Positions 11,762 through 23,609 of a stretch of DNA of 64,000 nucleotides are shown piece by piece (the stretch's first letter is position 1; every line of letters starts with the position of its first letter). The translations under genes and the position numbers were made by a program. Source of the stretch: Gigaspora margarita (taxonomy: Eukaryota > Glomeromycota > Glomeromycetes > Diversisporales > Gigasporaceae); the NCBI GenBank assembly GCA_009809945.1, contig WTPW01000985.1:134136-198135 (forward strand), read 5' to 3'. Below the pieces are notes generated by a model. The model searched no databases. It was not told where the DNA came from and saw only the letters and a list, made by a program, of their open reading frames with translations.

Positions 11762-12888
11762 ACTGACTTTTTTTTTTTAATATTTTTAGATCGGGATCTA
11801 AATATTATAATTTTAGACAAGAAAAGTATTAGCAGGCACACCTTTCAAAAACATCACATCTTTTTTCATGAATACGCCTATATTACAACTTTAGGATATA
11901 AAAACAAGAAAAATGAATCATAGGAGAATTAAATGTATAATTGTAATCTTTTTCTTGTTTGTTTATTTTTTTTTGAAATATATAATGCTTTATGTAAAAA
12001 ACGATATCTTAATTTTTTTATTATCTACTAAATAGAATCAAAATCAACTTTTATCAATTCAAAATTCTCTAATTACTAAGAATCACTTAGTGAGATTTAA
12101 TTGCATATTGACAAGAATCAATAAATTAAAAGAAAGTGAAGAAATAGTCTAGAGTTAACACAATGTGCTACAACCCAAACAACGCATGAATTTATACACG
12201 ATATGTAAAAAAAAGTTACCAACCACAATTAGTATATAAAGAACTGATGAGTTAGAATTGCTTTGATGCTTTTTTTTTTAAAAAAATAGTCACTTGTGGC
12301 AAAAATTTTCTCAACTCATCCCTTCTTACTATATACAGTAGTCTTATAATTCTGCCATTTTTCTATTTAACAACTGACTGCTTTGAGCAACAGGAAACTA
12401 CTAGCTGATACTACCTCTTGCTCATTCTACTATTACAATGGTACCTGGTGCAATCTTGCTAATTTTCTAGGAGCATTTATTTATATTGTATTCTGTGAAC
12501 TTCAAGTTCTTTATTTGAATTTATTTTCAGTACCTTTGGCTATTCGGTATTCATTTAGTCACTTGACTAGTTGTACCTATGCTTTTTGATTTCATCATAG
12601 TAATGATAGATAACTGCTTAGAAAGTATTTGTCACAAATCTCAATTTCTGTAAAAAAAAAAAAAGAAAAAGAATTAGTTAATTTAAATGGAGTTTCCTAG
12701 GCTTCGCACTCTTGCATTGCACTTGTATATCGCACCCAAACGATCTACTAATTAAATTTAAAAATCAGGTGCAACATGCAAATTTTTTTGTATAATGATA
12801 TTTTCAAACATTTGTAATATCAAAAAATTTCGTCTACATAACCACTTTTCGAGCTCTAACAAAAAAAATTCCTTGCAAAATTATGTTA
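11762..12888. other. AT-rich interval without a gene
   Basis: No supported coding sequence, RNA gene or complete mobile element. Short open frames here lack protein-like composition. Confidence 0.5.
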
Positions 12889-13542
12889 TCTCTTAGATTG
12901 TAGTAGGACACAGGCAAATTTGCCTGCATTTTTGCACTTTTTTTGCTCTGATTTACTTTTTTTAAATATCAAGATAATTAAATAAAACTTTGTACAATTA
13001 TATTTGAAAATAAGGATTACCTTTTTGCAAAATTAGTTTTTATATTATAAGAAAAAAATTTTAAGTTATATATAAGCTAAAAATAGATATCTTTAAGAAA
13101 AAAATTTTTTAAAAAATTTTATCACAATTTCTCTGTAATCTTATTTAGTTTTAGTTTTAAAGCTATAGTTCTTAAGACAATATTGTAGTTTATATAAAGG
13201 ATGATAACTTTTATTATTCAACTTTAATGATTTATTTGTAAAAATCAAGACTTGTATTAGAAGTAAAAGTTTTTTTTATAGACGGGAGCATATAAAATTT
13301 AAGAAAATCTAAAGAAAAATTTTAATAGTAAAAATGCTAATACAAGAACTTTAAACTTTGATTATACTAAAGTTTTCTAATAATTTTAAAAAATTTTTAT
13401 AACAAAGTTACTAAAACAAAACTCAAAGAATATTTTTTACTTAGAAAAGGTATAGCTAAAATCAATATTTAAAATTTTATAAAAATTTTATTAAAATTTT
13501 TAAAATACACAGGCAAATTTGCTTGTGTTACAATCTAAGGGA
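12889..13542. mobile_element. TA-flanked MITE with internal CAGGC palindromes, copy 1
   Basis: The ends are TCTCTTAGATTGTA and TACAATCTAAGGGA, flanked by TA. The perfect 16-bp palindrome CAGGCAAATTTGCCTG lies at 12,911-12,926, near the left end. A one-mismatch version (CAGGCAAATTTGCTTG) is near the right end at about 13,510-13,525. The 654-bp length matches copies at 28,498, 47,428 and 53,403. The body is partly self-complementary and lacks an ORF. TA flanks suggest Tc1/mariner-type mobilisation. Confidence 0.85.
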
Positions 13543-13628
13543 TAAGCTATTACTCTCTTTAACCTCTAACCCTAACCTAACCCTAACCCTAATCTTATAT
13601 TAATTTATATAAAATTATTTTGTTGCAG

Positions 13629-13841
13629 ATCTACAAATTATGTTTACCTATATGCTGCGATAAATTAGCACATCGCAGGGTGCGTTGTATAGGATTATCC
13701 AATTTAAATACTCGTCTTTTTATTATTAATAATTATCAAAAAATTGCAGAAATAGTTAAAAGTTATTCAATCAAGGAAGAATATAATGAACAATTAAAGC
13801 AAAAGTTCGTTAAAATTAAGCAAGGACTAAGAATATTTTCA
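13629..13841 (+). pseudogene. Isolated exon-like open frame
   Basis: An open frame of 71 codons is bounded by a good acceptor (TTTTGTTGCAG at 13,628) and a donor (GTATGT from 13,842). It reads protein-like text (CCDKLAHRRVRCIGLSNL, IVKSYSIKEEYNEQLKQKF). No neighbouring exon in phase was identified. It may be one surviving exon of a gene destroyed by insertions, or a chance open frame. Family not recognised. Confidence 0.4.
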
Positions 13842-15771
13842 GTATGTTAATTAGTTTTTACCAATTCTTCTTATTCAGGAAGCAGTAGGCCATATAAAGA
13901 TTCATATACTACTAGTGATATAATTGATACTATCTAAATTTTAGAAATTAGATAGTATTTTATGCTAATAGCAATTTCTTCTGGTTTTCAACTATTATCA
14001 TAGGTACTTGGGCTCCTCCGCTACCAAGACTTCACTATTTGTTTGGACTTTCTTTGTAATAAACAAAAGCATTTGCTTTATCCATTTAATCATCTTTGTA
14101 AAATAAGAAGAGTTGAATAAAATTTAATTGCTAATTCGTCTAAGAAGGATAGAATTTCCTATGTGCAAATTACTATTAAATTTATTATAACTATGAAACC
14201 TTTTTTTCCTCTATAGTAAACTATTTTTTGCTATATTAATATATTTTAAATTTTCAAGAAAAAATGTAAAGAAACTTTTTTTATATATAATATAATAAAA
14301 TCATTAATATTGGTTTAGTAGATTACAGAATATTTCTATTTTATTTTTTGTAACTACCGGTATATAAAATTTTTATAATTGTAGAGGAAAAAAAACTTTC
14401 ATACTACCTTCGTTATTATATAAACTCTATAGTAATTTGTGCTATAGTAACTATATAATAATACTATCATTTTTATATGGATTGCTAATTAAATAGTATT
14501 TGTAAATAGTTTAAAGATTCATGCCTTCTAAAAAATAGAATTAATTTAGGTAACCAACATTTAAAATTAAAAGTTATACTTTTTAAAACAAATAAACAGA
14601 GATTTAATAATTATATAATATTTTAAGAAATTGTGTGCAATCTATATCGCAATTTCAAAGATATTCTATATCCTTGTATTTAGTTTAGCAGGTTAGTAAA
14701 AGTGAGCTTTGCCAATAAAAATTTTAAATATAATAGTAAATTTATTCAAAGAATTTAATATTTTTGACTTATTTAAAATTTAATCTTGATATTTTAATTA
14801 TAGGTCTTCTCGTTTATTCTGGCTCAACTATATTAATATAAAAAGTAAAAAATTTTTATATATAATAATTTATTTTATTAAATTTTTTTTAAACTTATCT
14901 TTTGAAAAAACAGTACATTATAATATTAAGTTATAAATATTAATTTTTTATATTTATATTAAATATTTTCTATTATTAATTTTTTAGATTATTATATAAT
15001 AATAAATTTATTTACTTATTAATTTATTATTATTTTTTTTATTATTCAAATTATAATAGATTTATAAGACAAAAATATTCTTAATAATATTTTATATATA
15101 AAATAAAATTTTTATAAATTTTAAAAAAATTTTTATTTATATAGTTTTTAGGTTAAAATCTAGTAAATAAGAAAAATATACTAGTTTGTAATATAATATA
15201 TGCTTATATATTAAGTTAGTAAAATTTATAATTAATAAAATTTTAATTAATATTATATTAAAATTCATATTTAAAGAATTATTATTTGTATTTATACATT
15301 ATTAAAATTTTTAAAATTTAAAATTTATAGATTTTTAAAGTTTTTTAACCTAAAATAGATATTATTTTTACTATATAAATTATATAGTAAACTAGGTTAA
15401 ATTAGTGTTTTATTTTATACTATAACTTTTTTTTGTACATAATAACTTCATTTAAAATTTAGCAAAATTTTTTTTGATAGCTACACAAAGACACTTGCGT
15501 AGTAGCACAAAAAATACCTAATTTTAATTGGTCAAACTTTAAAAATAAGCAAAATTTTAATTTTTAATTTTTTAAAATTTACAAATTAAATAAACTTGAA
15601 GATTTTTTTAAAAAATTAAATCATAAATTATATAATTTTTTTTATAAATATGTTGTCAAAATATTCAAATATTATTTATATTTTTTTAATTGCTAGTTAA
15701 TAGAAAAAAATTAGTACTTTACTATATACTATCTTTAATCTATTCAATTTCTCTGCCAGAATATATGAGAA
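13842..15771. other. Extremely AT-rich interval; one diverged foldback
   Basis: No gene supported. A diverged inverted repeat lies at about 14,190-14,412 (ATGAAACCTTTTTTTCCTCT on the left, the inverse of GTATGAAAGTTTTTTTTCCT on the right). From about 14,830 to 15,720 the sequence is almost entirely A and T with low complexity. Confidence 0.5.
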
Positions 15772-15965
15772 GACCAATAATAGCAATAACTAATGAAAAC
15801 ATTGGTAGATACTAATGGCGCTACTACTTAGTGATATTACTAAGGAGTTTCAAAAATCAAATAATATATTAATATTAGAAACATGAGCATGAAGCCATTC
15901 AAAAAATGAAAACTCGAAAATTGGCTAATACACTTAAACTTCAAAATCTAAAAATTGAACTAGAG
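15772..15965 (+). pseudogene. Exon remnant with splice-like borders
   Basis: After an acceptor-like CTCTGCCAG, the sequence decays through several frames and ends in a clean stretch, EHEAIQKMKTRKLANTLKLQ, followed by LKIELE and a donor GTAAGA at about 15,966. The Lys/Leu-rich text looks helical. It is possibly from the same broken gene as the exon at 13.6 kb. Family not recognised. Confidence 0.35.
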
Positions 15966-16082
15966 GTAAGAATAAATTAATAGTTTAAACTATAGAACTA
16001 GAGCTAGGTATTTAATTTAATTGATGAATTAAAAAAGACCCAAATAATGCTATTAATATATAATAATAAATAAATAAAATAA

Positions 16083-16255
16083 TAATTTGCTATCACCGAA
16101 CACAAGCATATTATTTATATAATTTGAATCATCTATTTTTTTATTGCTTTGCTTTGTACAATATCTGATTTCAAATTATTAATGATACCTATTTTTTTCT
16201 TTTGTTTATAATTCTAATTTTAAAATAAAATATCCCATACTCTAAAGGGTAAATA
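16083..16255. repeat. Segment repeated at 55.03-55.28 kb
   Basis: Direct similarity to about 55,030-55,275 (both contain tttgaatcatctattttt, ctttgtacaatatct and attaatgatacct words). The second copy lies inside the minus-strand kinase/TPR pseudogene. Read on the minus strand, this copy gives LEYGIFYFKIRII against LEHGIFTLKLKL there. It may therefore be a second fragment of that gene family. Confidence 0.5.
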
Positions 16256-16350
16256 GTTTGTTTCAAATATTAAAAATATCAAAAATAAAGTATTAAAAAT
16301 AAAAGAGTTGAGTTACTCTAAACTTTGTTCGTAAATATGAAGTGCTTTAA

Positions 16351-16844
16351 GGGTAATGGGTATGTAGATTATTTCTATTAATAAACTAGTTACTAAAAAT
16401 TTTATATTTAATAATAAGAAAATTTTTATTAAATAACTATATTAAATTTTTAAATAAATTGTAGAAGAGGTTTTTCTGATTCTAATGGTAGTTAAATCAT
16501 TAAAATTGGCCCAGTAGAAAATAAGATATAGCTGTATTTATCTTTGTGACCCTATTTTACTTATTTTTTACACATGATTTGATTGGCCAATTTGTATAGC
16601 CCCTGCAGAATAGACCTGGTTCCTGCAAAAGTTGTTACTATAAAAACTTTATCAAATTTCATTCAAAATTAATAAAATTTTTAAAATATGTGTAATTTTT
16701 TATTATGAACAAATTTACTTAGTACATAAATATCAATTTATTTAGTAAAAAAATAACTTTTATATGTAGCAACTTTTAAATTCATAGTAAAAATATTTTT
16801 TGTTACTTGTTTATTAATAGAAATAATCTATATACCCTCTACCT
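16351..16844. mobile_element. TTAA-flanked MITE (piggyBac-like), copy 1
   Basis: Ends GGGTAATGGGTATGTAGATT and (inverse) AGGTAGAGGGTATATAGATT are flanked by TTAA at 16,347-16,350 and 16,845-16,848. At 494 bp it is the long subtype, as at 42.9 kb. Its interior carries the phrases GGCCCAGTAGAAAATAAGAT and GAACAAATTTACTTAGTACA, shared with unrelated families in the window. Confidence 0.8.
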
Positions 16845-17028
16845 TTAATATATATTCATTTTTGTATCTATTGACAATACTAGATGGATTGGTGGGCTAA
16901 TTATATACAAGTGAAGAATTAGTGGTGCCTAGGGTTTCAATCAGCAGATGGGTTAGATTTTATCAACAAGTAGGTTGGAACTTGAAATTAAAGCGAGCTT
17001 GTTAATTAATAGGTTGGGTAGTTAGTTT

Positions 17029-17229
17029 TTAACTAATGGGAGGAAGAGTTAGATAATTAGCAAGAAAGTTAGTTAGATAATTAGTAAGAGAGTTAGTTGG
17101 GTAATTAACAAAAGGATTGGTTGAGTAATTAGTAGAAGAGTTGCTTGAATAATTAGTAGAAGGATTGGTAGAGTAATTAACAGAAGGGTTGGTTAGATAA
17201 TAAAAAGTGTAATTAGTATATAGGTTCAT
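17029..17229 (-). repeat. 24-bp minisatellite
   Basis: About seven degenerate copies of a 24-bp unit (gttagttagataattagtaa-like). On the minus strand the frame stays open and encodes an eight-residue Asn/Ser/Thr repeat of the form NYSTNPST. Unit length being a multiple of three explains the open frame. No start context, splice site or flanking domain supports a real gene. Confidence 0.75.
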
Positions 17230-17671
17230 TAAATAAATAGTTTAAATGTAACGAATTTACAATATTTTTATTTATTGATTTAGATTATCAAAAAATCTGC
17301 ATATTTACAAATCAGGATTTTATTAATTAAAATATATCATATTTACTTAATAATTGTAGATCATTTTTTCTAGTTGACTCACGGATCATCAATAATAATT
17401 AACTTATATAATTTAATAAAATTTAATTTATTTCAATTTTATAATTTTATAAAATTAAAATAAACCAAATTTTATTAAATTCAATGAGTTAATTGTTAAA
17501 AGATTTAAGTTTAAAATTTTTAAAAAGGGGTACTTATTCATAATAGAATATGATATATATATAAGCTGTGCCAAAAATTTTTACAAAATTTGATTGAAGA
17601 TATTTTAATATTTATCTGACCAAATTTGATTAACTTTTTGTTTATTTTAATTGTAAAGAGTTATAGAATTC

Positions 17672-17957
17672 TAGGGTTCCTCAAATTCAAATCAAATCAA
17701 ATATTGGGTCAATTTGAATTTGATCAAATCAAATTGACCCTGATTTGAATTTGATTTGATTCAAATATTTGGATTTGAATTTGATTTGAATTTGAATTTT
17801 TAATAGTAATTTTCAAATCAAATCAAATATTTGTCAAATCAAATCAAATTTGGCCAGATTTGAATTTGATCAAATCAAATATAGTCAAATTTGAATTTGA
17901 ATTTGATCAAATATTTGATTCAAATATTTGAAGATCAAATCAAATTGCAGAACCCTA
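17672..17957. mobile_element. hAT-like MITE with perfect 8-bp TSD, copy 1
   Basis: TAGGGTTCC and GAACCCTA ends are flanked by TAGAATTC at 17,664-17,671 and 17,958-17,965. The interior consists almost entirely of CAAAT/ATTTG words in both orientations, so the whole 286 bp folds on itself. A second copy in the opposite orientation lies at 29,216-29,500. Confidence 0.9.
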
Positions 17958-18261
17958 TAGAATTCAAAGAAAAAAGTTAATTAAATTTGGTCAAATAGGT
18001 TTTAAAATAATTTTGATCAAAGTAATGATCTACATAAATATAATATTATCAAAAGGACAATTCTAGACATCTTGAACCAAAGATATTTAGCTTATATATC
18101 TTTGTCCTAAAGCTATATTTGATTATATAACTTAATTAGGATTAGAATTATATAGGGTTAGAACAAAAACAAATTATATAACAGACCTACATCATGCTCC
18201 TTTTATTGTTATTTATAACTAAATTTTTAAAAAAACATATGAATTTACTATATAACTTTAA

Positions 18262-18612
18262 GAGTAAGATGAACATTGATCATTTTTACTAGTGATTACG
18301 TTACTAATTTTTTTACAATAACATTCAATTGAAATTAGGTGATGATCATATGATATTTATGTTGTATAACCTAAACAAATTTCGATCAATCTAGGAAGAA
18401 TTAATGATATATGCAAGTATGTTTTTTTTAAATAATATAGGAGTTCAAATTATTATAATTAAAATTAGAGGGTCTAATATATTTGCCCCAAAACTTTTAT
18501 GAAAATTGATTATATTTTTAAAAACTTTTATATGTAACATGTGTTCGATTTTTGTATAATATTTTTTTGGTTGATCTACTTATATAAGAAATAATCTACA
18601 TTCACCATACCC
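18262..18612. mobile_element. TTAA-flanked MITE, copy 2
   Basis: Flanked by TTAA (18,258-18,261 and 18,613-18,616). Ends GAGTAAGATGAACATTGATC and (inverse) GGGTATGGTGAATGTAGATT. At 351 bp it is the short subtype, nearly identical to 26,944-27,295. The opposite arm of the surrounding foldback (about 19,970-19,990) contains the uninterrupted TTAA target. Confidence 0.9.
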
Positions 18613-19201
18613 TTAAACTAAGATTTTTTTAAATCTTGCTTATTAATTTTAAATTAAATTTTTCAGGAATATAGAACAAGGAAAGAAAAAAAATTGAGCT
18701 TAAAATTGAATTAAAATTTTCTAATTTTGTACAAAATAAAAATATAACTTGGTCAAAATCAAATATTTGCTAATTTTAAAATGATGAGTATATGTAAAAA
18801 CATGACCTGAACAACTTTACTTAGGGGCAAAAAGTAGGTTACCTTGTAAAAAAATAGATTATCTATGTGCTAAAGTTAAAATTTTTGGGGTTTAATATAA
18901 AACCTCTTTTTTTATTAAAACAACCTGCTTTGGGCTTTTAAGTAAACTTGTTTAGCAGGTAATCTACTTGCATTAAAATCAAAACGTGCTTTTTTAAACT
19001 TTTATTAAGTGAAAAATGAAGTTAAAGTTGAAAAAAATTTTTTAATAAAAAATTTTTTTCCTATTTTTTATTTAGTAAAAGGTTCAAGAAAATATATTTT
19101 AACTTTAATATAAGTAGAATTACGTGCTGAACAAGTTTATTTAAAAGCCCAAAACAGGTTGTCTTAACAAAAAAAAGAGGTTTATAGAACTCCAAAATAT
19201 A

Positions 19202-19514
19202 CCGTATATTCCCGAAAATAAGCTACTCCGAAAATAAGCAACCCCCCTGATTTTTTTCAAAAATCTCAAAAAACGCGTTAGCAGTTGCTACATATAAAAG
19301 TCTAAATTTACTAAGTAACTCAAAAGTGCCATTAAGTAAACTTGTTCAGGACACAAAAATACACTTATAGTAAAATTTTATAGCATTTGGATAACTTTTT
19401 ATTAGTACGTTTTTCAATTTTTCAAAAAATTCAACAATTCGAAAATAAGCAACCCCCCATTTTTTTGTGTAATTTTTGCCCCAAAAAAGGTTGCTTATTT
19501 TTGGGAATATACGG
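19202..19514. mobile_element. CCGTATAT-ended MITE, copy 1
   Basis: TA-flanked inverted ends CCGTATATTCCCGAAAATAA and (inverse) CCGTATATTCCCAAAAATAA span 313 bp. The interior has GTTGCTACATATAAAAGTCT and TAAGTAAACTTGTTCAGGAC, both shared with the palindromic cores at 1.5 and 38.6 kb. A second copy is at 52,982-53,298. Confidence 0.85.
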
Positions 19515-20558
19515 TATATAAATAGATCAGATTAATTATAAAATTACTAAAAATAAAAAGATTTGTAGAAAAACCCCTCAAAAATAAGCAAAAATTACTA
19601 AAAATAAAAAAGATCTGCATAAAAACTCTCAAAAATAAGCAAACCAATACCTGACCTATTTATGTATATTCAGGATCATAGTTTTATATTAAAAACCCAA
19701 AAATTTTAACTTTAGTATATAAAAAATCCATTTTTCTTACAAGGTAACCTACTTTTGGCCCCTAAATAAAGTTGTTTAGAGCATGTTTTTACATATATTT
19801 ATTATCTTAAAATTGGCAAACATTTGATTTTGGCCAAGTTATATTTTGTTTTGTACAAAATTGACAAAATTTTAATTCAATTTTTAAGCTTAATTTTTCT
19901 TCTTCTCTTGTTCTATATTTCTAAAAAATTTAATTTAAAGTTATTAAGTAAGATTTAAAAGAATCTTAGCTTAAAGTTATATAGTAAATTTATATATTTT
20001 TTTAAAAAAGTTTAATTATAGATAGCATTTTGATCTATTTTAAAAGAACATGTTCTGGGCCTAATAAGCAAAATTGTCTTTCTAATACTTTTAATTAGTG
20101 TTCCAAAATAGGTTTAATAGCTGTTTTTGATATTTTTTATATTTTTTACTTTTTTAAGCTTTTTGTTATTGTTTTTGTTTTGTTGAACTAATTTGTAATA
20201 ATTGTTTTTTATGTTAGGGCACTGATATTTATTACCTAATATTTATTTATTATAGAGGCTTACCCCTATCCCAGGTAATATATTTAGCTAAATTTGATTG
20301 CTATAATGTTTTTATATAAGATAAGGTTTTGCTTGACCTCCTCACCCCTAAAATATTATCTAATAAATGTCAGTGCCCTTATATAAAAACAGCTATTATA
20401 TGATTAGTATATATTTTAATTGGTTTTTAGATCTGAAATATTATCATTAGATATCTCTGGCCAGAGATATCTAGAAATACCCTTATCAAAATAGAGTATA
20501 AAAATATCAATCATCTAATAATAATATATATAATAATATATTAATATTTTGTACTATA

Positions 20559-21656
20559 GGGTATGATGACATAGTGTAGTTGGTTTGTTGTCACCCCAAG
20601 CCTATATAATGAGACAGCTCTAAATTCGATTCTCATAGAGAGAAAGTTCATCTTTAATATTACACTATCTGCATTACAGTATGACTACATCCTGCGATAC
20701 AAAGTTGGATCAGTAGATCTATACCAATATCAGGAGCCAACTGACTTGCATAATATTACATGAAAAAAAAAGGAAGCAACCAGGCAACTGGAAGCAGACT
20801 AACTTAGATATCATTATATGAGAGAAAAGAAGGCGCATAAATCTGGAACAAGTAGAATAAAAAGAAAATGGGCTTGGCAAGACCCGAGTGAAGAGGTAGC
20901 AGGACTTTTGATAGTACTACAGGAACCAGATAGTAACTGACTAGAAAACAGAACTGGTAAGAACCTCTATGACAAAAGGAACATACCAACCTGGCTACTA
21001 GAATTGCACTGGAGAAAAAGAACCTATGTTATAAAAGTAGGGACCAAGGAAAAGAAGACCATACAGGTACTCTAAAGTCTGGCTAACTGATCCTTCCAGA
21101 CCAACTGAACTAGTAGTTTGAAATTCTGAGAAAAAAAATCCTGGAAAGAAATAGCAGTACTGGTATTTAGTAAATTTCACAAGGACAAAGTAGGCAATGG
21201 TAGCAGGTTAAGGATAATCCCTAACTGCAAGTGGTCTACCTTAGTAGATGTGTAAGTTACTGAATAATCATAAGTAATGCCAGTACTAGGAACAGTATTG
21301 CTCTACCAAGTTTTCCGCTAAGGATCACAGGACCAGAAATACCTAGCTAGGTCCTAAGGTTATGGAGCAAGAATCCAGAACGTCAGTTCTAGTGATACAA
21401 AATGGGTTGGCAGGAGGAACAGGGATCAGAAAATTTAATTAGACAATGCCAGTATGTGGGTTGCAGGTATGACAGCTAGTATAGAACCTTCAGGTGGCTA
21501 TTTAAAAGAAACCAAAAGTTGCAGAGAGGCTAATTGTATTCTAATTCATGTAACAAATGCCAGTAATCCTCATGTGGATTGCTAACAGCCCTAATATCTT
21601 GAATAAACTTTCTAAATCCCAAGATGGGCACTTTGAAACCAAAAAAATATATATAT
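20559..21656 (+). mobile_element. tRNA-derived ~1 kb retroposon, copy 2
   Basis: A box TAGTGTAGTTGG at 20,572-20,583 and B box AATTCGATTCT at 20,623-20,633. The body is homologous to copy 1, with an A-rich then AT tail. A perfect 15-bp target duplication, ATATTTTGTACTATA, lies at 20,544-20,558 and 21,657-21,671. Together these define full-length boundaries of about 1.1 kb and show movement by target-primed reverse transcription. Open frames inside are short and not shared between copies. Confidence 0.88.
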
Positions 21657-21689
21657 ATATTTTGTACTATATTGCTATACTATACTAGA

Positions 21690-22040
21690 AACCTGTTTTA
21701 TAATACTATAAAATTTTTTAGATTTTCTTAAGTTTTATATATTCCTGTCTATAACAAAATTTTTATTTCTAATACAAGTTTTAATTTTTATAAGCAAATC
21801 ACTAAAAGTGCAATAATAAAAATTGTTATTCTTTATATAAACTATAATATTGTATTAAAAAAACTATAGTTCTAAACTAATATTTATAGAGGTTACCAAG
21901 AATTAGTAAATAATTTTTTTGGTTAAAAATTTTTTTTAAATTTGTCTATTTTTAGCTTATAAACAACTTGAGCTTTTTTTATAATATAAAATTAAGTTTT
22001 TAACTAATTTTAATTTAGAGTGAAATTATTTTATTATAAT
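21690..22040. mobile_element. Truncated interior of the CAGGC-palindrome MITE family
   Basis: Matches the interior of the copies at 28.5 and 47.4 kb (attcctgtctataa..., gcaaatcactaaaag, accaagaattagtaaataat, tctatttttagcttataa). Both CAGGC palindromes and both termini are missing. This is a decayed fragment. Confidence 0.7.
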
Positions 22041-22172
22041 TTTTTTTTAAAATAAATAAGTTTACTATTAATAGTTAGAGATAGAGTTAAAATTATATTA
22101 GAATAAAGAATATATTATATACCAAATTAGATACTAGAAACTTTTACTTAAAAACATAAAGCTAGTTTTTAT

Positions 22173-23436
22173 AGGACTCTAGATATCTCTCATATAGGTC
22201 ATAACTGGATTTTGGCCAATTTTGGTCCAATTTGCTAAAAATGACAAAATACATTTGTTTAAATAACTTTTGATCTAGTAAGGGGAGCGCCATTTATCAT
22301 CTGATTTTTTGCTACGAAGAGGCTACCCCCCTACCCCCCACCTGATCATCAAATACTGTGATTTGATTGGCTAAAATTATTAAAATTTTAAAAATTTTTA
22401 AATTTTAATATTAAATAACTCTTGAACCAGCGATCCTTTTTGGATGATTTTACTACCAAAATGCTCGCCTCAATGAGGCGATTCCAACGAGCCTAAAATC
22501 ATCAAAATCCAATCACAGGATCCCAAGATCGTTATAGATTTGTATTGCTTTAATTATATTATTTCGTATATATTAAAAATTATTATTAAAGAGCTTATAA
22601 ACTTTAATATTAAATAATTCTTGAACCAGTGATCCGATTTGGATGATTTTACTACCAAAATGCTCATATCAATGAGACGATTCTAATGAACCTAAAATCA
22701 TTAAATTCTGATCACGGGATCCAGAGATCGTTATAGATTTGTATAATTTTTAATAGATTATATTAAAATAACACAAATATATAACGATCTCTGGATCCTG
22801 TGATCAGAATCTAACGATTTTAGGTTCATTAGAATCGTTCATTAAGACGAGCATTTTGGTAGTAAAATCATCCAAAATGGACTGCTGGTTCAAGAGTTAT
22901 TTAATATTAAAGTTTACAAGATCTTTAATATTAAATTTTTAATATATACAAAAATAATATAATTAAAACAGTACAAATCTATAACGATCTTGGGATCCTG
23001 TGATTGGATTTTGACGATTTTAGGCTCGTTGGAATCGTCTCATTGAGCGAACATTTTGATAGTAAAATTATCCAAAACAGATCACTGGTTCAAGAGTTAT
23101 TTAATATTAAATTTTAAACATTTTACAAATTTTTAAAAAATTTTAATAATTTTAGCCAATCAAAAGTTATCTGCTATTAGGACCTGATAATTTTCTGACC
23201 CTCCCCCCTACCCTAAAAATCAGATGATAAATGGCGCTCCCCTAATCAGAATTGAATAAACTTTTTTTTGTCAGATGTTCCTCACTGAGTGCTTCATTTA
23301 ACAAAAAAGTTTATTCAAATTGGACCACTAGATGCCAAGATAATTGCCAAAACCTGTTTTTTTTTGCTTTTCAAATTTCAGGGGTTTTTGCTAAAAAAAA
23401 TTAAGTATAACCTCTGTACTAGATGTTCGGGGTCCT
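22173..23436. mobile_element. AGGAC-ended MITE with 8-bp TSD, split by another element
   Basis: AGGACTCTAGATATCT and (inverse) AGGACCCCGAACATCT ends are flanked by the perfect duplication GTTTTTAT (22,165-22,172 and 23,437-23,444). Its own sequence (22,173-22,281 and 23,243-23,436) matches the compact copy at 57,326-57,619. The middle is a TAA-flanked insertion. The 8-bp duplication is hAT- or P-like. Confidence 0.88.
22282..23242. mobile_element. TAA-flanked palindromic element, four internal modules
   Basis: Perfect ~28-bp inverted ends beginning GGGGAGCGCCATTTATCATC, flanked by TAA (22,279-22,281 and 23,243-23,245), as in PIF/Harbinger-type elements. The interior holds four ~130-bp modules, two in + (about 22,420-22,545 and 22,612-22,735) and two inverted (about 22,780-22,905 and 22,984-23,106), so the entire element is a palindrome. 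Each module contains an AATGAGACGATT-like word and ACTACCAAAATG. No ORF. Confidence 0.88.
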
Positions 23437-23609
23437 GTTTTTATAATAAAATTTTTGTTAGTTAAAGATTCTTTGTTTTTTTTAATGGATATCTGCAAGG
23501 TATACTAAATTAGTACAAAATACTAAATTTAGTACAGTCTTAAAAATAAGAATAGAACAAATAAGCAATATTAATAATTGTATGAACTTTTATAAAACAT
23601 AGATAAGGA

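Larger units (their letters stand above)
18180..20065. mobile_element. ~1.9 kb foldback with two nested MITEs
   Basis: The left arm (about 18,180-18,257 continuing at 18,617-18,960) and the right arm (about 19,120-19,195 continuing at 19,670-20,065) are inverted copies: GAATTTACTATATAACTTTAAG on the left is matched by its inverse at about 19,973-19,996, and GCAAAAAGTAGGTTACCTTG by its inverse near 19,740. The left arm is split at TTAA by the MITE at 18,262-18,612; the right arm still shows the empty site. The right half also holds the MITE at 19,202-19,514. No ORF. Confidence 0.75.

Noticed and set aside
13556-13592. CCCTAA-type words resembling telomeric repeat
   Set aside because: Only three to four imperfect units beside a MITE; also seen singly near 975 and 9,185. 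Too short to call an interstitial telomere tract.
17029-17229. Asn/Ser/Thr repeat protein on the minus strand
   Set aside because: Explained by a 24-bp minisatellite; no start, exon or domain support.
20804-21180. Two ~60-codon minus-strand frames
   Set aside because: Antisense in the retroposon body; not conserved between copies.
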